Below are positions 12,345-25,700 of a stretch of DNA of 64,000 bases, piece by piece. Location of the stretch: NCBI RefSeq assembly GCF_051014685.1, contig NW_027478965.1, positions 62,001 to 126,000 on the forward strand, read 5' to 3'. Position 1 is the stretch's first letter; every line of letters starts with the position of its first letter. The translations under genes and the position numbers were made by a program. A model generated the notes under the pieces. The model was not told the DNA's origin. It did not search any database and saw only the letters and a program-made list of their open reading frames with translations. Origin of the DNA: Ptiloglossa arizonensis. Taxonomy: Eukaryota > Arthropoda > Insecta > Hymenoptera > Colletidae.

Positions 12345-15300
12345 TTGCATCTGAAGGCAGAAACTCGGCCGATTACAATGGTGTGTGTACTATTCCCCTA
12401 TGCCATTCCAGTTATTGGTTTCGAGTATCAGATTCCGCAAATTTTGATGGATTCTCAACCATTCCTTAACTTCAAACTCCCATATCTCGCGAGCGGATTG
12501 ACGAACTCGAGAAATTCCGGTTGCATCTGAAAGTAGAAACTCGCCCGACTACAATGGTGTGTGTACTTTTCCCCTATGCCATTCCAGTTATTGGTTTCGA
12601 GTATCAGATTTGCGAAAATTTTGATGGCTTCTCAACCATTCCTTAATTTCAAACTCCCGTATCTCGCGAACGGATTGACGAACTCGAGAAATTCCTGTTG
12701 CATCTGAAAGCAGAAACTCGCCCGACTACATCTGTATGTGTATTTTTGCCCTAGGCCATAGTAGTTACTGATTTCGAGTATCAGACTCGCGAATATTTTT
12801 ATGGTTTCTCATCCATTCCTAAACTTCAAATTCCCATATCTCGCGAACGGATTGAGGAAATCGAGCAATTCCTGTTGCATCTGAAAGTAGAAACTCGCCC
12901 GATTACAACGGTGTGTGTACTTTTCCCCAAGGACATTCCAGTTATTGGTTTCGAGTATCAGACTTGCGAAAATTTTGATGGCTTCTCAACCATTCCTTAA
13001 CTTCAAGCTCCCACAGCTCGCGATCCGATTGACGAACTCGAGAAATTCCTGTTGAATCTGAAAGCAGAAAATCGCCCGATTACAACGGTATGTGTATTTT
13101 TGCCCTAGGTCACAGTAGTTATTGGTTTCGAGTATCAGACTCGCGAAAATTTTGATGTCTTCTCAACAATTCCTTAACTTCAAACTCCCATATCTCGCGA
13201 ACGGATTGACGAACTCGAAAAATTCCTGTTGTATCTGAAAGCAGAACCTCGCCCGATTACAATGGTATGTGTATTATTGCCCTAGGCCATAGTAGTTATT
13301 GGTTTCGAGTATCAGACATGCGAAAATTTTGATGGTTTCTCAATCATTCCTTAACTTCAAACTCCCATATCTCGCGAACGGATTGACGAACTCGAGAATT
13401 TCCTATTGCATCTGAAAGCAGAAACTCGCCCGATTACAATGGTGTGGGTACTTTTCCCCTAGGCCATTCCAGTTATTGGTTTCGAGTATCAGACTTGCGA
13501 AAATTTTGATCGTTTCTCAACCATTCCTTAATTTAAAACTCCCATATCTCGCGAACGGATTGACGACCTCGAGAAATTCCTGTTGCATCTGAAAGTAGAA
13601 ACTCGCCCGACTTCAACGGTATGTGTATTTTTGCCCTAGGCGATAGTAGTTACTGATTTCGAGTATCAGACTCGCGAAAATTTTTATGGTTTCTCATCCA
13701 TTCCTTAACTTCAAACTCCCATATCTCGCGAACCGATTGACGACCTCGAGAAATTCCTGTTGCATCTGAAAGTAGAAACTCGCCCGACTTCAACGGTATG
13801 TGTATTTTTGCCCTAGGCGATAGTAGTTACTGATTTCGAGTATCAGACTCGCGAAAATTTTTATGGTTTCTCATCCATTCCTTAACATCAAATTCCCATA
13901 TCTCGCGAACGGATTGAGGAAATCGAGCAATTCCTGTTGCATCTGAAAGTAGAAACTCGCCCGATTACAACGGTATGCGTATTATTGCCCTAGACCGTAG
14001 TTGTTATTGGTTTCGAGTATCAGATTCCGAAAATTTTGATGGTTTCTCAACCATTCCTTAATTTCAAACTCGCATATCTCGCGAACGGATTGTCGAACTC
14101 AAGAAATTCCTGTCGCATCTGAAAGCAGAAGCTCGCTCGATTACAACGGTGTGTGTATTTTTCCCCTTGGCCATTGTAGTTATTGGTTTCGAGTATCAGC
14201 CTTGCGAAAATTTTGATGGCTTCTCAACCATTCCTTAACTTCAAGTTCCCACATCTCGCGAACCGATTGACGAACTCGAGAAATTCCTGTTGAATCTGAA
14301 AGCAGAAACTCGCCCGATTACAACGGTCTGTGTATTTTTGCCCTAGGCCATAGTAGTTATTGGTTTCGAGTATCAGACTTGCGAAAATTTTGATGGTTTC
14401 TCAACCATTCCTTAACTTCAAGCTCCCATATCTCCCGAACGGATTGACGAACACGAGAAATTCCTGTTGCATCTGATTGCAGTAACTCGCCCGAATACAA
14501 CGGTATGTGTATTTTTGCCCTACGCCATAGTAGTTATTGGTTTCGAGTATCAGACTTGCGAAAATTTTGATGGTTTCTCAACCATTCCTTAACTTCAAGC
14601 TCCCATATCTCGCGAACGGATTGACGAACTCGAGAAATTCCTGTTGTATCTGAAAGTAGAAACTTGCCCGATTACAATGGTGTGTGTACTTTTCCCCTAG
14701 TCCATTCCAGTTATTGGTTTCGAGTATCAGACATGCGAAAATTTTGATGGTTTCTCAACCATTCCTTAACTTCAAACTCCCATATCTCGCGAACCGATTG
14801 ACGAACTCGAGAAATTCCAGTTGAATCTGAAAGCAGAAACTCGCCCGATTACAACGGTATGTGTATTTTTGCCCTAGACCACAGTAGTTATTGTTTTCGA
14901 GAATCAGACTTTCGAAAATTTTGATGGTTTCTCAACCATTCCTTAACTTCAAGCTCCCATATCTCCCGAACGGATTGACGAGCACGAGAAATTCCTGTTG
15001 CATCTGATTGCAGTAACTCGCCCGAATACAAGGGTATGTGTATTTTTGCCCTACGCCATAGTAGTTATTGGTTTCGAGTATCAGACTTGCGAAAACTTTG
15101 ATGGTTTCTCAACCATTCCTTAACTTCAAACTCCCATATCTCGCGAACGGATTGACGAACTCGAGAAATTCCTGTTGCATCTGAAAGTAGAAACTCGCCC
15201 GATTACAATGCTGTGTCTATTTTTGCCATAGGCCATAGTAGTTATTGGTTTCGAGTATCAGACTTGCGAAAATTTTGATGGTCTCTCAACCATTCCTTAA

Positions 15301-18300
15301 CTTCAAACTCCCATATCTCGCGAACCGACCGACGAACTCGAGAAATTCCTGTTGAATCTGAAAGCAGAAACTCGCCCGATTACAACGGTATGTGTATTTT
15401 TGCCCTAGACCATAGTTGTTATTGGTTTCGAGTATCAGATTCCGAAAATTTCGATGGTTTCTCAACCATTCCTTAATTTCAAACTCGCATATCTCGCGAA
15501 CGGATTGTCGAACTCGAGAAATTCCTGTCGCATCTGAAAGCAGAAGCTCGCCCGATTACAACGGTGTGTGTATTTTTCCCCTTGGCCATTGCAGTTAATG
15601 GTTTCGAGTATCAGACTTGGGAAAATTTTGACGGCTTCTCAACCATTCCTTAACTTCAAACTCCCATATCTCGTGAGCGGATTGAGGAAATCAAGAAATT
15701 CCTGTTGCATCTGAAAGTAGAAACTCGCCCCATTACAAAGGTATGTGTACTTTTCCCCTAGGCCATTCCAGTTATTGGTTTCGAGTATCAGATTTGCGAA
15801 AATTTTGATGGTTTGTCAACCATTCTTTAACTTCATACTCCCATATCTCGCGAACGGATTGACGAACTCGAGAAACTCCTGTTGCATTTGAAAGTAGAAA
15901 CTCTCCCGATTACAATGGAGTGTGTACTTTTCCCTTAGGCCATTGTAGTTATTGGTTTCGTGTATCAGACTTGCGAAATTTTTGATTGTTTCTCAACCAT
16001 TCCCTAACTTCAAACTCCCATATCTCGCGAACGGATTGACGAACTCGAGAAATTCATGTTGCATCTGAAGGCAGAAACTCGCCCGATTACAATGGTGTGT
16101 GTACTTTTCCCCTAGGCCATTCCAGTTATTGGTTTCGAGTATCAGACTTGCGAAAATTTTAATGGAATCTCAACCATTCCTTAAATTCAAACTCCCATAT
16201 CTCGCGAACCGATTGACGAACTCGAGAAATTCCTGTTGCATCTGAAAGTAGCAACTCGCCCGATTACAATGGTGTGTGTACTTTTCCCCTAGGCCGTTCC
16301 AGGTAATGGTTCCGAGTATCAGACTTGCGAAAATTTTGATAGTTTCTCAACCATTCCTTAATTTCAAACTCGCATATCTCGCGAACGGATTGACGAACTC
16401 GTGAAATTGCTGTTCCATCTGAAAGCAGAAACTCGCCCGATTACAACGGTATGTGTATTTTTGCCCAAGGCCATAGTAGTTACTGATTTCTAGTATCAGA
16501 CTCTCGAAAATTTTTATGGTTTCTCAATCATTCCTTAACTTCAAATTCCCATATCTCGCGAACGGATTGAGGAAATCCAGAAATTCCTGTTGCATCTGAA
16601 AGCAGAAACTCGCCCGAATACAACGGTATGTATATTTTTCCCCTAGGCCATAGTAGTTATTGGTTTCGAGTATCAGACTTGCGAAAATTTTGATGGTTTC
16701 TCAACCATTCCTTAACTTCAAACTCCCATATCTCCCGAACGGATTGACGAACTCGTGAAATTGCTGTTGCATCTGAAAGCAGAAACTCGCCCGATTACAA
16801 CGGTATGTGTATTTTTGCCCAAGGCCATAGTAGTTACTGATTTCTAGTATCAGACTCGCGAAAATTTTTATGGTTTCTCAACCATTCCTTAACTTCAAAT
16901 TCCCATATCTCGCGAACGGATTGAGGAAATCGAGAAATTCCTGTTGCATCTGAAAGCAGAAACTCGCCCGAATACAACGGTATGTGTATTTTTGCCCTAG
17001 ACCGTAGTAGATAATAGTTTCGAGTATCAGATTCCGAAAATTTTGATGGTTTCTCAACCATTCCTTAACTTCAAGCTCCCATATCTCGCGAACGGATTGA
17101 CGAACTCGAGAAATTCCTGTTGTATCTGAAAGTAGAAACTTGCCCGATTACAATGGTGTGTGTACTTTTCCCCTAGTCCATTCCAGTCATTGGTTTCGAG
17201 TATCAGACATGCGAAAATTTTGACGGTTTCTCAACCATTCCTTAACTTCAAACTCCCATATCTCGCGAACCGATTGACGAACTCGAGAAATTCCTGTTGA
17301 ATCTGAAAGCAGATACTCGCCCGATTACAACGGTATGTGTATTTTTGCCCTAGACCACAGTAGTTATTGTTTTCGAGAATCAGACTTGCGAAAATTTTGA
17401 TGGTTTCTCAACCATTCCTTAACTTCAAGCTCCCATATCTCCCGAACGGATTGACGAACACGAGAAATTCCTGTTGCATCTGATTGCAGTAACTCGCCCG
17501 AATACAACGGTATGTGTATTTTTGCCCTACGCCATAGTAGTTATTGGTTTCGAGTATCAGACTTGCGAAAATTTTGATCGTTTCTCAACCATTCCTTAAC
17601 TTCAAACTCCCATATCTCGCGAACGGATTGACGAACTCGAGAAATTCCTGTTGCATCTGAAAGTAGAAACTCGCCCGATTACAATGGTGTGTCTATTTTT
17701 GCCCTAGGCCATAGTAGTTATTGGTTTCGAGTATCAGACTTGCGAAAATTTTGATGGTTTCTCAACCATCTCTTAATTCCAAACTCCGATATTTCGCGAA
17801 CGGATTGACGAATCCGAAAAATTTCTGTTGCATCTGAAAGTAGAAACTCTCCCGATTACAACGGTATGTGTATTTTTGCTCTAGACCATAATAGTTATTG
17901 GTTTCGAGTATCAGACTTGCGAAAATTTTGATGGTTTCTCAACCATTCCTTAACTTCAAACTCCCATATCTCGCGAACCGATTGACGAACTCGAGAAATT
18001 CCTGTTGAATCTGAAAGCAGAAACTCGCCCGATTACAACGGTATGTGTATTTTTGCCCTAGGCCAAAGTAGTTAATGGTTTCGAGTATCAGACTTGGGAA
18101 AATTTTGACGGCTTCTCAACCATTCCTTAACTTCAAACTCCCATATCTCGTGAGCGGATTGAGGAAATCAAGAAATTCCTGTTGCATCTGAAAGTAGCAA
18201 CTCGCCCGATTACAACGGTATGTGTATTTTTGCTCTAGACCATAGTAGTTATTGGTTTCGAGTATCAGATTTGCGAAAATTTTGATTGTTTCTCAATAAT

Positions 18301-20500
18301 TGCTTAACTTCAAACTCCCATATCTCGCGAACGGATTGACGAACTCGAGAAATTTCTGTTGCATCTGAAAGCAGAAACTCGCCCGATTACAACGGTATGT
18401 GTATTTTTGCCCTAGGCCATAGTAGTTAATGGTTTCGAGTATCAGACATGCGAAAATTTTGATGGTTTCTCAACCATTCCTTAACTTCAAACCCCCATAT
18501 ATCGTGAACGGATTGAGGAAATCGAGAAACTGCTGTTGCATCTGAAAGTAGAAACTCGCCCGATTACAATGGAGTGTGTACTTTTCCCTTAGGCCATAGT
18601 AGTTATTGGTTTCGAGTATCAGATTCCGAAAATTTTGATGGTTTCTCAACCATTCGTTAACTTCAAACCCCCATATCTCTCGAACGGATTGACGAACCGA
18701 AGAAATTCCTGTTGCAACTGAAAGTAGAAACTCGCCCCATTACAACGGTATGTGTACTTTTCCCCTAGGCCATTCCAGTAATTGGTTTCGAGTATCAGAT
18801 TTGCGAAAATTTTGATGGTTTCTCAATCATTCCTTAACTTCAAACTCCCATATCTCGTGAACGGATTGAGGAAATCGAGAAATTCCTGTTGCATCTGAAA
18901 GTAGAAACTCGCCCCATTACAACGGTACGTGTACCTTTCCCCTAGGCCATTCCAGTAATTGGTTTCGAGTATCAGACCAGAGAAAATTTTGATGGTTTCT
19001 CAACCATTCCTTGACTTCAAACTCCCATATCTCGCAAACCGATTGACGAGCTCGAGAAATTCCTATTGCATCTGAAAGTAGAAACTCGCCCGATTACAAT
19101 GGTGTGTGTGCTTTTCCCCTAGGCAATTCCAGTTATTGGTTTCGAGAATCAGACTTGCGAAAATTTTGATGGTTTCTCAACCATTCCTTAACTTCAAACC
19201 CCCATATCTCGCGAACGGATTGACGAGCTCGAGAAATTCCTGTTGCAGCTGAAAGTAGAATCTCGCCCGTTTACAATGGTGTGTGTACTTTTCCCCTAGG
19301 CCATTCCAGTCATAGGTTTCGAATATCAGACTTGCGAAAATTTTGATCGTTTCTCAACCATTCCTTAACTTCAAACTCCAATATCTCGCGAACGGATTGA
19401 GGATCTCGAGAAATTTCTGTTGCATCTGAAAGTAGAAACTCGCCCGAATACAGTGGTGTGTGTACTTTTCCCCTAGGCTATTCCAGTTATTGGTTTCGAG
19501 TATCAGACTTGCGAAAATTTTGATGGTTTCTCAACCATTCCTTAATTTCAAACTCCCATATCTCGCGAACGGATTGAGGATCTCGAGAAATTTCTGGTGC
19601 ATCTGAAAGTAGAAACTCGCCCGAATACAATGGTGTGTGTACTTTTCCCCTAGGCCATTCCAGTTATTGGTTTCGAGTATCAGACCAGAGAAAATTTTGA
19701 TGGTTTCTCAACCATTCCTTGACTTCAAACTCCCATATCTCGCAAACCGATTGACGAGCTCGAGAAATTCCTGTTTCATCTGATAGCAGAACCTCGCCCG
19801 ATTACAACGGTATGTGTATTTTTGCCCTGGGCCATAGTAGTTATTGGTTTCGAGTATCAGACTCGCGAACATTTTGATGTTTTCTCAACTATTCCTTAAC
19901 TTCAATCTCCCATATCTCGCGAACGGATTGACGAGCTCGAGAAATTCCTGTTGCATCTGAAAGTAGAAACTCGCCCGTTTACAATGGTGTGTGTACTTTT
20001 CCCCTAGGCTATTCCAGTTATTGGTTTCGAGTATCAGACTTGCGAAAATTTTGATGGTTTCTCAACCATTCCTTAATTTCAAACTCCCATAACTCGCGAA
20101 CGGATTGAGGATCTCGAGAAATTTCTGTTGCATCTGAAAGTAGAAACTCGCCCGAATACAATGGTGTGTGTGCTTTTCCCCTAGGCTATTCCAGTTATTG
20201 TTTTCGAGTATCAGACTTGCGAAAATTTTGATGGTTTCTCAAGCATTCCGTATTTTCAAACTCCCATATCTCGCGAACGGATTGACGAACTCGAGAAGTT
20301 CCTATTGCATCAGAAAGCAGAAACTCGCCCGAATACAACGGTATGTGTATTTTGCCCCTAGGACTTTGTAGTTATTGATTTGGAGTATCAGACGGCGAAA
20401 ATTTTGGCGGTTGCTCAAACATTCCTTAACTTCAAACTCCCATATCTCCCGAACGGATTGACGAATCCGAAAAATATCTGCTGCATCTGAAAGCAGAGAC
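12345..20500 (+). repeat. Zone 2: diverged satellite with weak higher-order structure
   Basis: Monomers here differ more from one another and carry many private variants ('ctgattgcag', 'tctcccgaac', 'gaggaaatc', 'ccagagaaaa'). Local duplications are visible: adjacent monomers near 13563 and 13741 (178 bp apart), and a block around 14640-15190 resembling one at 17100-17660 (the marker 'atctgattgc' at 15002 and 17478, offset 2,476 bp, 14 monomers). I see no regular long period and nothing other than satellite. Confidence 0.75.
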
Positions 20501-22739
20501 TCGCCCGATTACAACGGTATGTGTATTTTTGCCCTACGCCATAGAAGTTATTGGTCTCGAGTACCAGACTTGCGAAAATTTTGGTGGTTTCTCAACCATT
20601 CCTTAACTTCAAACTCGCATATCTCGCGAACAGATTGACGATCTCGAGAAATTTCTGTTGCATCTGAAAGTAGAAACTCGCCCGATTACAATGGTGTGGC
20701 TACTTTTTCCCCTAGGCCATTCCAGTTATTCGTTTCTAGCATCAGAATTGCGAAAATTTTGCTCAACCATTCCTTAACTTCAAACTCCCATATCTTGCGA
20801 ACGGATTGACGAACTCGAGAAATTCCTGTTGCGTCTGAAAGCAGAAACTCGCCCGATTACAATGGTGTGTGTACTTTTCCCCTAGGCCATTGCAGTTATT
20901 GGTTTCGAGTATCAGACCAGAGAAAATTTTGATGCTATCTCAACCATTCCTTGACTTCAAACTCCCATATCTCGCGAACCGATTGACGAGCTCGAGAAAT
21001 TCCTGTTGCATCTGAAAGCAGAACCTCGCCCGATTACAATGGTATGTGTATTATTGCCCTAGGCCATAGTAGTTATTGGTTTCGAGTATCAGACTTGCGA
21101 AAATTTTGATGGTTTCTCAACCATTCCTTAACTTCAAACTCCCATATCTCGCGAACGGAATGACGAACTCGAAAAATTCCTGTTGCATCTGAAAGTAGAA
21201 ACTCGCCCGATTACAATGGTGTGTGTACTTTTCCCCTAGGCCATTCCAGTTATTGGTTTCGAGTATCAGACTTGCGAGAATTTTCATGGTTTCTCAACCA
21301 TTTCCTTAACTTCAAACTCCCATACCTCGCGAACGGATTGACGAACTCGGGTAATTCCTGTTGCATCTGAAAGCAGAAACACGCCCGATTACAACGGTAT
21401 GTGAATGTTCCCCTAGGCCATTGTAGTTATTGGTTTCGAGTATCAGACTTGCGAAAATTTTCATGGTTTCTCAACCATTTCTTAACTTCAAACTCCCATA
21501 TCTCGCGAACGGAAAGACGAACTCGAGAAATTCCTGTTGCATCTGAAAGTAGAAGCTCGCCCGATTACAATGGTGTGTGTACTTTTCCCTAGGCCATTCC
21601 AGTTCTTGGTTTCGAGTATCAGACTTGCGAAAATTTTCATGGTTTCTCAACCATTCCTTATCTTCGAACGCCCATATCTCGCGAACGGATTGACGAACTC
21701 GAGAAATTCCTGTTGAATCTGAAAGCAGATACTCGCCCATTACGACGGTATGAGTATTTTTCCCCTAGGCCATTTTAGTTATTGGTTTCGAGTATCAGAC
21801 TTGCGAAAATTTTGATGGTTTCTCAACCATTCTTTAATTTCAAACTCCCATATCTCGCGGACGGATTGACGAACTCGAGAAATTCCTGTTGCATATGAAA
21901 GCAGATACTCGCCCGATTACAACGGTATGTGTATTTTTCACGTAGGCCATTGTAGTTATTTGTTTCGAGTATCAGACTTGCGAAAATTTTGATGGTTTCT
22001 CAACCATTCCTTAACTTCAAACTCCCGTATCTCGCGGACGGATTGACGAACTCGAGAAAGTCCTGCTGCATCTGAAAGCAGAAACCCGCCCGATTACAGC
22101 GGTATGTGAATTTTTCCCCTAGGCCATTCCAGTTATTGGTTTCGAGTATCAGACTTGCGAAAATTTTGGTTGTTTCTCAACCATTCCTTATCTTCAAACC
22201 CCATATCTCGCGAACGGATTGACGAACTCGAGAAAGTCCTGCTGCATCTGAAAGCAGAAACACGCCCGATTACAATGGTGTGTGTACTTTTCACTAGGCC
22301 ATTCCAGTTATTGGTTTCGAGTATCAGACTTGCGAAAATTTTGATTGTTTCTCAACCATTCCTTATCTTCAAACCCCCATATCTCGCGAACGGATTGACG
22401 AACTCGAGAAGGCCCTGCTGCGTCTGAAAACAGAAACCCGCCCGATTACATCGGTGTGTGTATTTTTGCCCTAGGCCATAGCAGTTATTGGTCTCGAGTA
22501 TCAGACTTGCGAAAATTTTGATGGTTTCTCAACCATTCCTTAACTTCAAACTCCCATATCTCGCGAACGGATTGACGAACTCGAGAAATTCCTGTTGCGT
22601 CTGAAAGTGGAAACTCGCCCGATTACAAAGGTATGTGTACTTTTCCCCTAGGCCATTCCAGTTATTGGTTTCGAGTATCAGACCAGCGAAAATTTTGATG
22701 ATTTCGCAACCATTCTTTAACTTCAAACTCCCATATCTC

Positions 22740-25700
22740 GCGAACGGAATGACGAACTCGAAAAATTCCTGTTGCATCTGAAAGTAGAAACTCGCCGGAT
22801 TACAATGGTGTGTGTACTTTTCCCCTAGGCCATTCCAGTTATTGGTTTCGAGTATCAGACTTGCGAGTATTTTCATGGTTTCTCAACCATTTCCTTAACT
22901 TCAAACTCCCATACCTCGCGAACGGATTGACGAACTCCGGTAATTCCTGTTGCATCTGAAAGCAGAAACTCGCCCGATTACAACGGTATGTGAATGTTCC
23001 CCTAGGCCATTGTAGTTATTGGTTTCGAGTATCAGAATTGCGAAAATTTTAATGGTTTCTCAACCATTTCTTAACTTCAAACGCCCATATCTCGCGAACG
23101 GAATGACGAACTCGAGAAATTCCTGTTGCATCTGAAAGTAGAAGCTCGCCCGATTACAATGGTGTGTGTACTTTTCCCTAGGCCATTCCAGTTCTTGGTT
23201 TCGAGTATCAGACTTGCGAAAATTTTCATGGTTTCTCAACCATTCCTTATCTTCGAACGCCCATATCTCGCGAACGGATTGACGAACTCGAGAAATTCCT
23301 GTTGAATCTGAAAGCAGATACTCGCCCATTACGACGGTATGAGTATTTTTCCCCTAGGCCATTTTAGTTATTGGTTTCGAGTATCAGACTTGCGAAAATT
23401 TTGATGGTTTCTCAACCATTCTCTAATTTCAAACTCCCATATCTCGCGGACGGATTGACGAACTCGAGAAATTCCTGTTGCATATGAAAGCAGATACTCG
23501 CCCGATTACAAAGGTATGTGTATTTTTCACGTAGGCCATTGTAGTTATTGGTTTCGAGTATCAGACTTGCGAAAATTTTCATGGTTTCTCAACCATTCCT
23601 TATCTTCAAACCCCATATCTCGCGAACGGATTGACGAACTCGAGATATTCCTGTTGTATCTGAAAGTAGAAACTCGCCCGAATACAATGGTGTGTGTACT
23701 TTTCCCCTAGGCCATTCCAGTTAGTGGTATCGAGTATCAGACTTGCGAAAATTTTCATGGTTTCTCAACCATTTCTTAACTTCAAACTCCCATATCTCGC
23801 GAACGGAATGACGAACTCGAAAAAAACCTGTTGCATCTGAAAGTAGAAACTCGCCCGATTACAATGGTATGTGTACTTTTCCCCTAGGCCATTCCAGTTA
23901 TTGGTTTCGAGTATCAGACTTGCGAGAATTTTCATGGTTTCTCAACCATTTCCTTAATTTCAAACTCCCATACCTCGCGAACGGATTGACGAACTCCGGT
24001 AATTCCTGTTGCATCTGAAAGCAGAAACTCGCCCGATTACAACGGTATGTGAATGTTCCCCTGGGCCATTGTAGTTATTGGTTTCGAGTATCAGACTTGC
24101 GAAAATTTTCATGGTTTCTCAACCATTTCTTAACTTCAAACTCCCATATCTCGCGAACGGAATGTCGAACTCGAGAAATTCCTGTTGCATCTGAAAGTAG
24201 AAGCTCGCCCGATTACAATGGTGTGTGTACTTTTCCCTAGGCCATTCCAGTTCTTGGTTTCGAGTATCAGACTTGCGAAAATTTTCATGGTTTCTCAACC
24301 ATTCCTTATCTTCGAACGCCCATATCTCGCGAACGGATTGACGAACTCGAGAAATTCCTGTTGAATCTGAAAGCAGATACTCGCCCATTACGACGGTATG
24401 AGTATTTTTCCCCTAGGCCATTTTAGTTATTGGTTTCGAGTATCAGACTTGCGAAAATTTTGATGGTTTCTCAACCATTCTTTAATTTCAAACTCCCATA
24501 TCTCGCGGACGGATTGACGAACTCGAGAAATTCCTGTTGCATATGAAAGCAGATACTCGCCCGATTACAACGGTATGTGTATTTTTCACGTAGGCCATTG
24601 TAGTTATTGGTTTCGAGTATCAGACTTGCGAAAATTTTCATGGTTTCTCAACCATTCCTTATCTTCAAACCCCATATCTCGCGAACGGATTGACGAACTC
24701 GAGATATTCCTGTTGTATCTGAAAGTAGAAACTCGCCCGAATACAATGGTGTGTGTACTTTTCCCCTAGGCCATTCCGGTTAGTGGTATCGAGTATCAGA
24801 CTTGCGAAAATTTTCATGGTTTCTCAACCATTCCTTAACTTCAAACTCCCATATCTCGCGAACGGAATGACGAACTCGAAAAATTCCTGTTGCATCTGAA
24901 AGTAGAAACTCGCCCGATTACAATGGTGTGTGTACTTTTCCCCTAGGCCATTCCAGTTATTGGTTTCGAGTATCAGACTTGCGAGAATTTTCATGGTTTC
25001 TCAACCATTTTCTTAACTTCAAACTCCCATACCTCGCGAACGGATTGACGAACTCCGGTAATTCCTGTTGCATCTGAAAGCAGAAACTCGCCCGATTACA
25101 ACGGTATGTGAATGTTCCCCTAGGCCATTGTAGTTATTGGTTTCGAGTATCAGACTTGCGAAAATTTTCATGGTTTCTCAACCATTTCTTAACTTCAAAC
25201 TCCCATATCTCGCGAACGGAATGACGAACTAGAGAAATTCCTGTTGCATCTGAAAGTAGAAGCTCGCCCGATTACAATGGTGTGTGTACTTTTCCCTAGG
25301 CCATTCCAGTTCTTGGTTTCGAGTATCAGACTTGCGAAAATTTTCATGGTTTCTCAACCATTCCTTATCTTCGAACGCCCATATCTCGCGAACGGATAGA
25401 CGAACTCGAGAAATTCCTGTTGAATCTGAAAGCAGATACTCGCCCATTACGACGGTATGAGTATTTTTCCCCTAGGCCATTTTAGTTATTGGTTTCGAGT
25501 ATCAGACTTGCGAAAATTTTGATGGTTTCTCAACCATTCTTTAATTTCAAACTCCCATATCTCGCGGACGGATTGACGAACTCGAGAAATTCCTGTTGCA
25601 TATGAAAGCAGATACTCGCCCGATTACAACGGTATGTGTATTTTTCACGTAGGCCATTGTAGTTATTGGTTTCGAGTATCAGACTTGCGAAAATTTTCAT

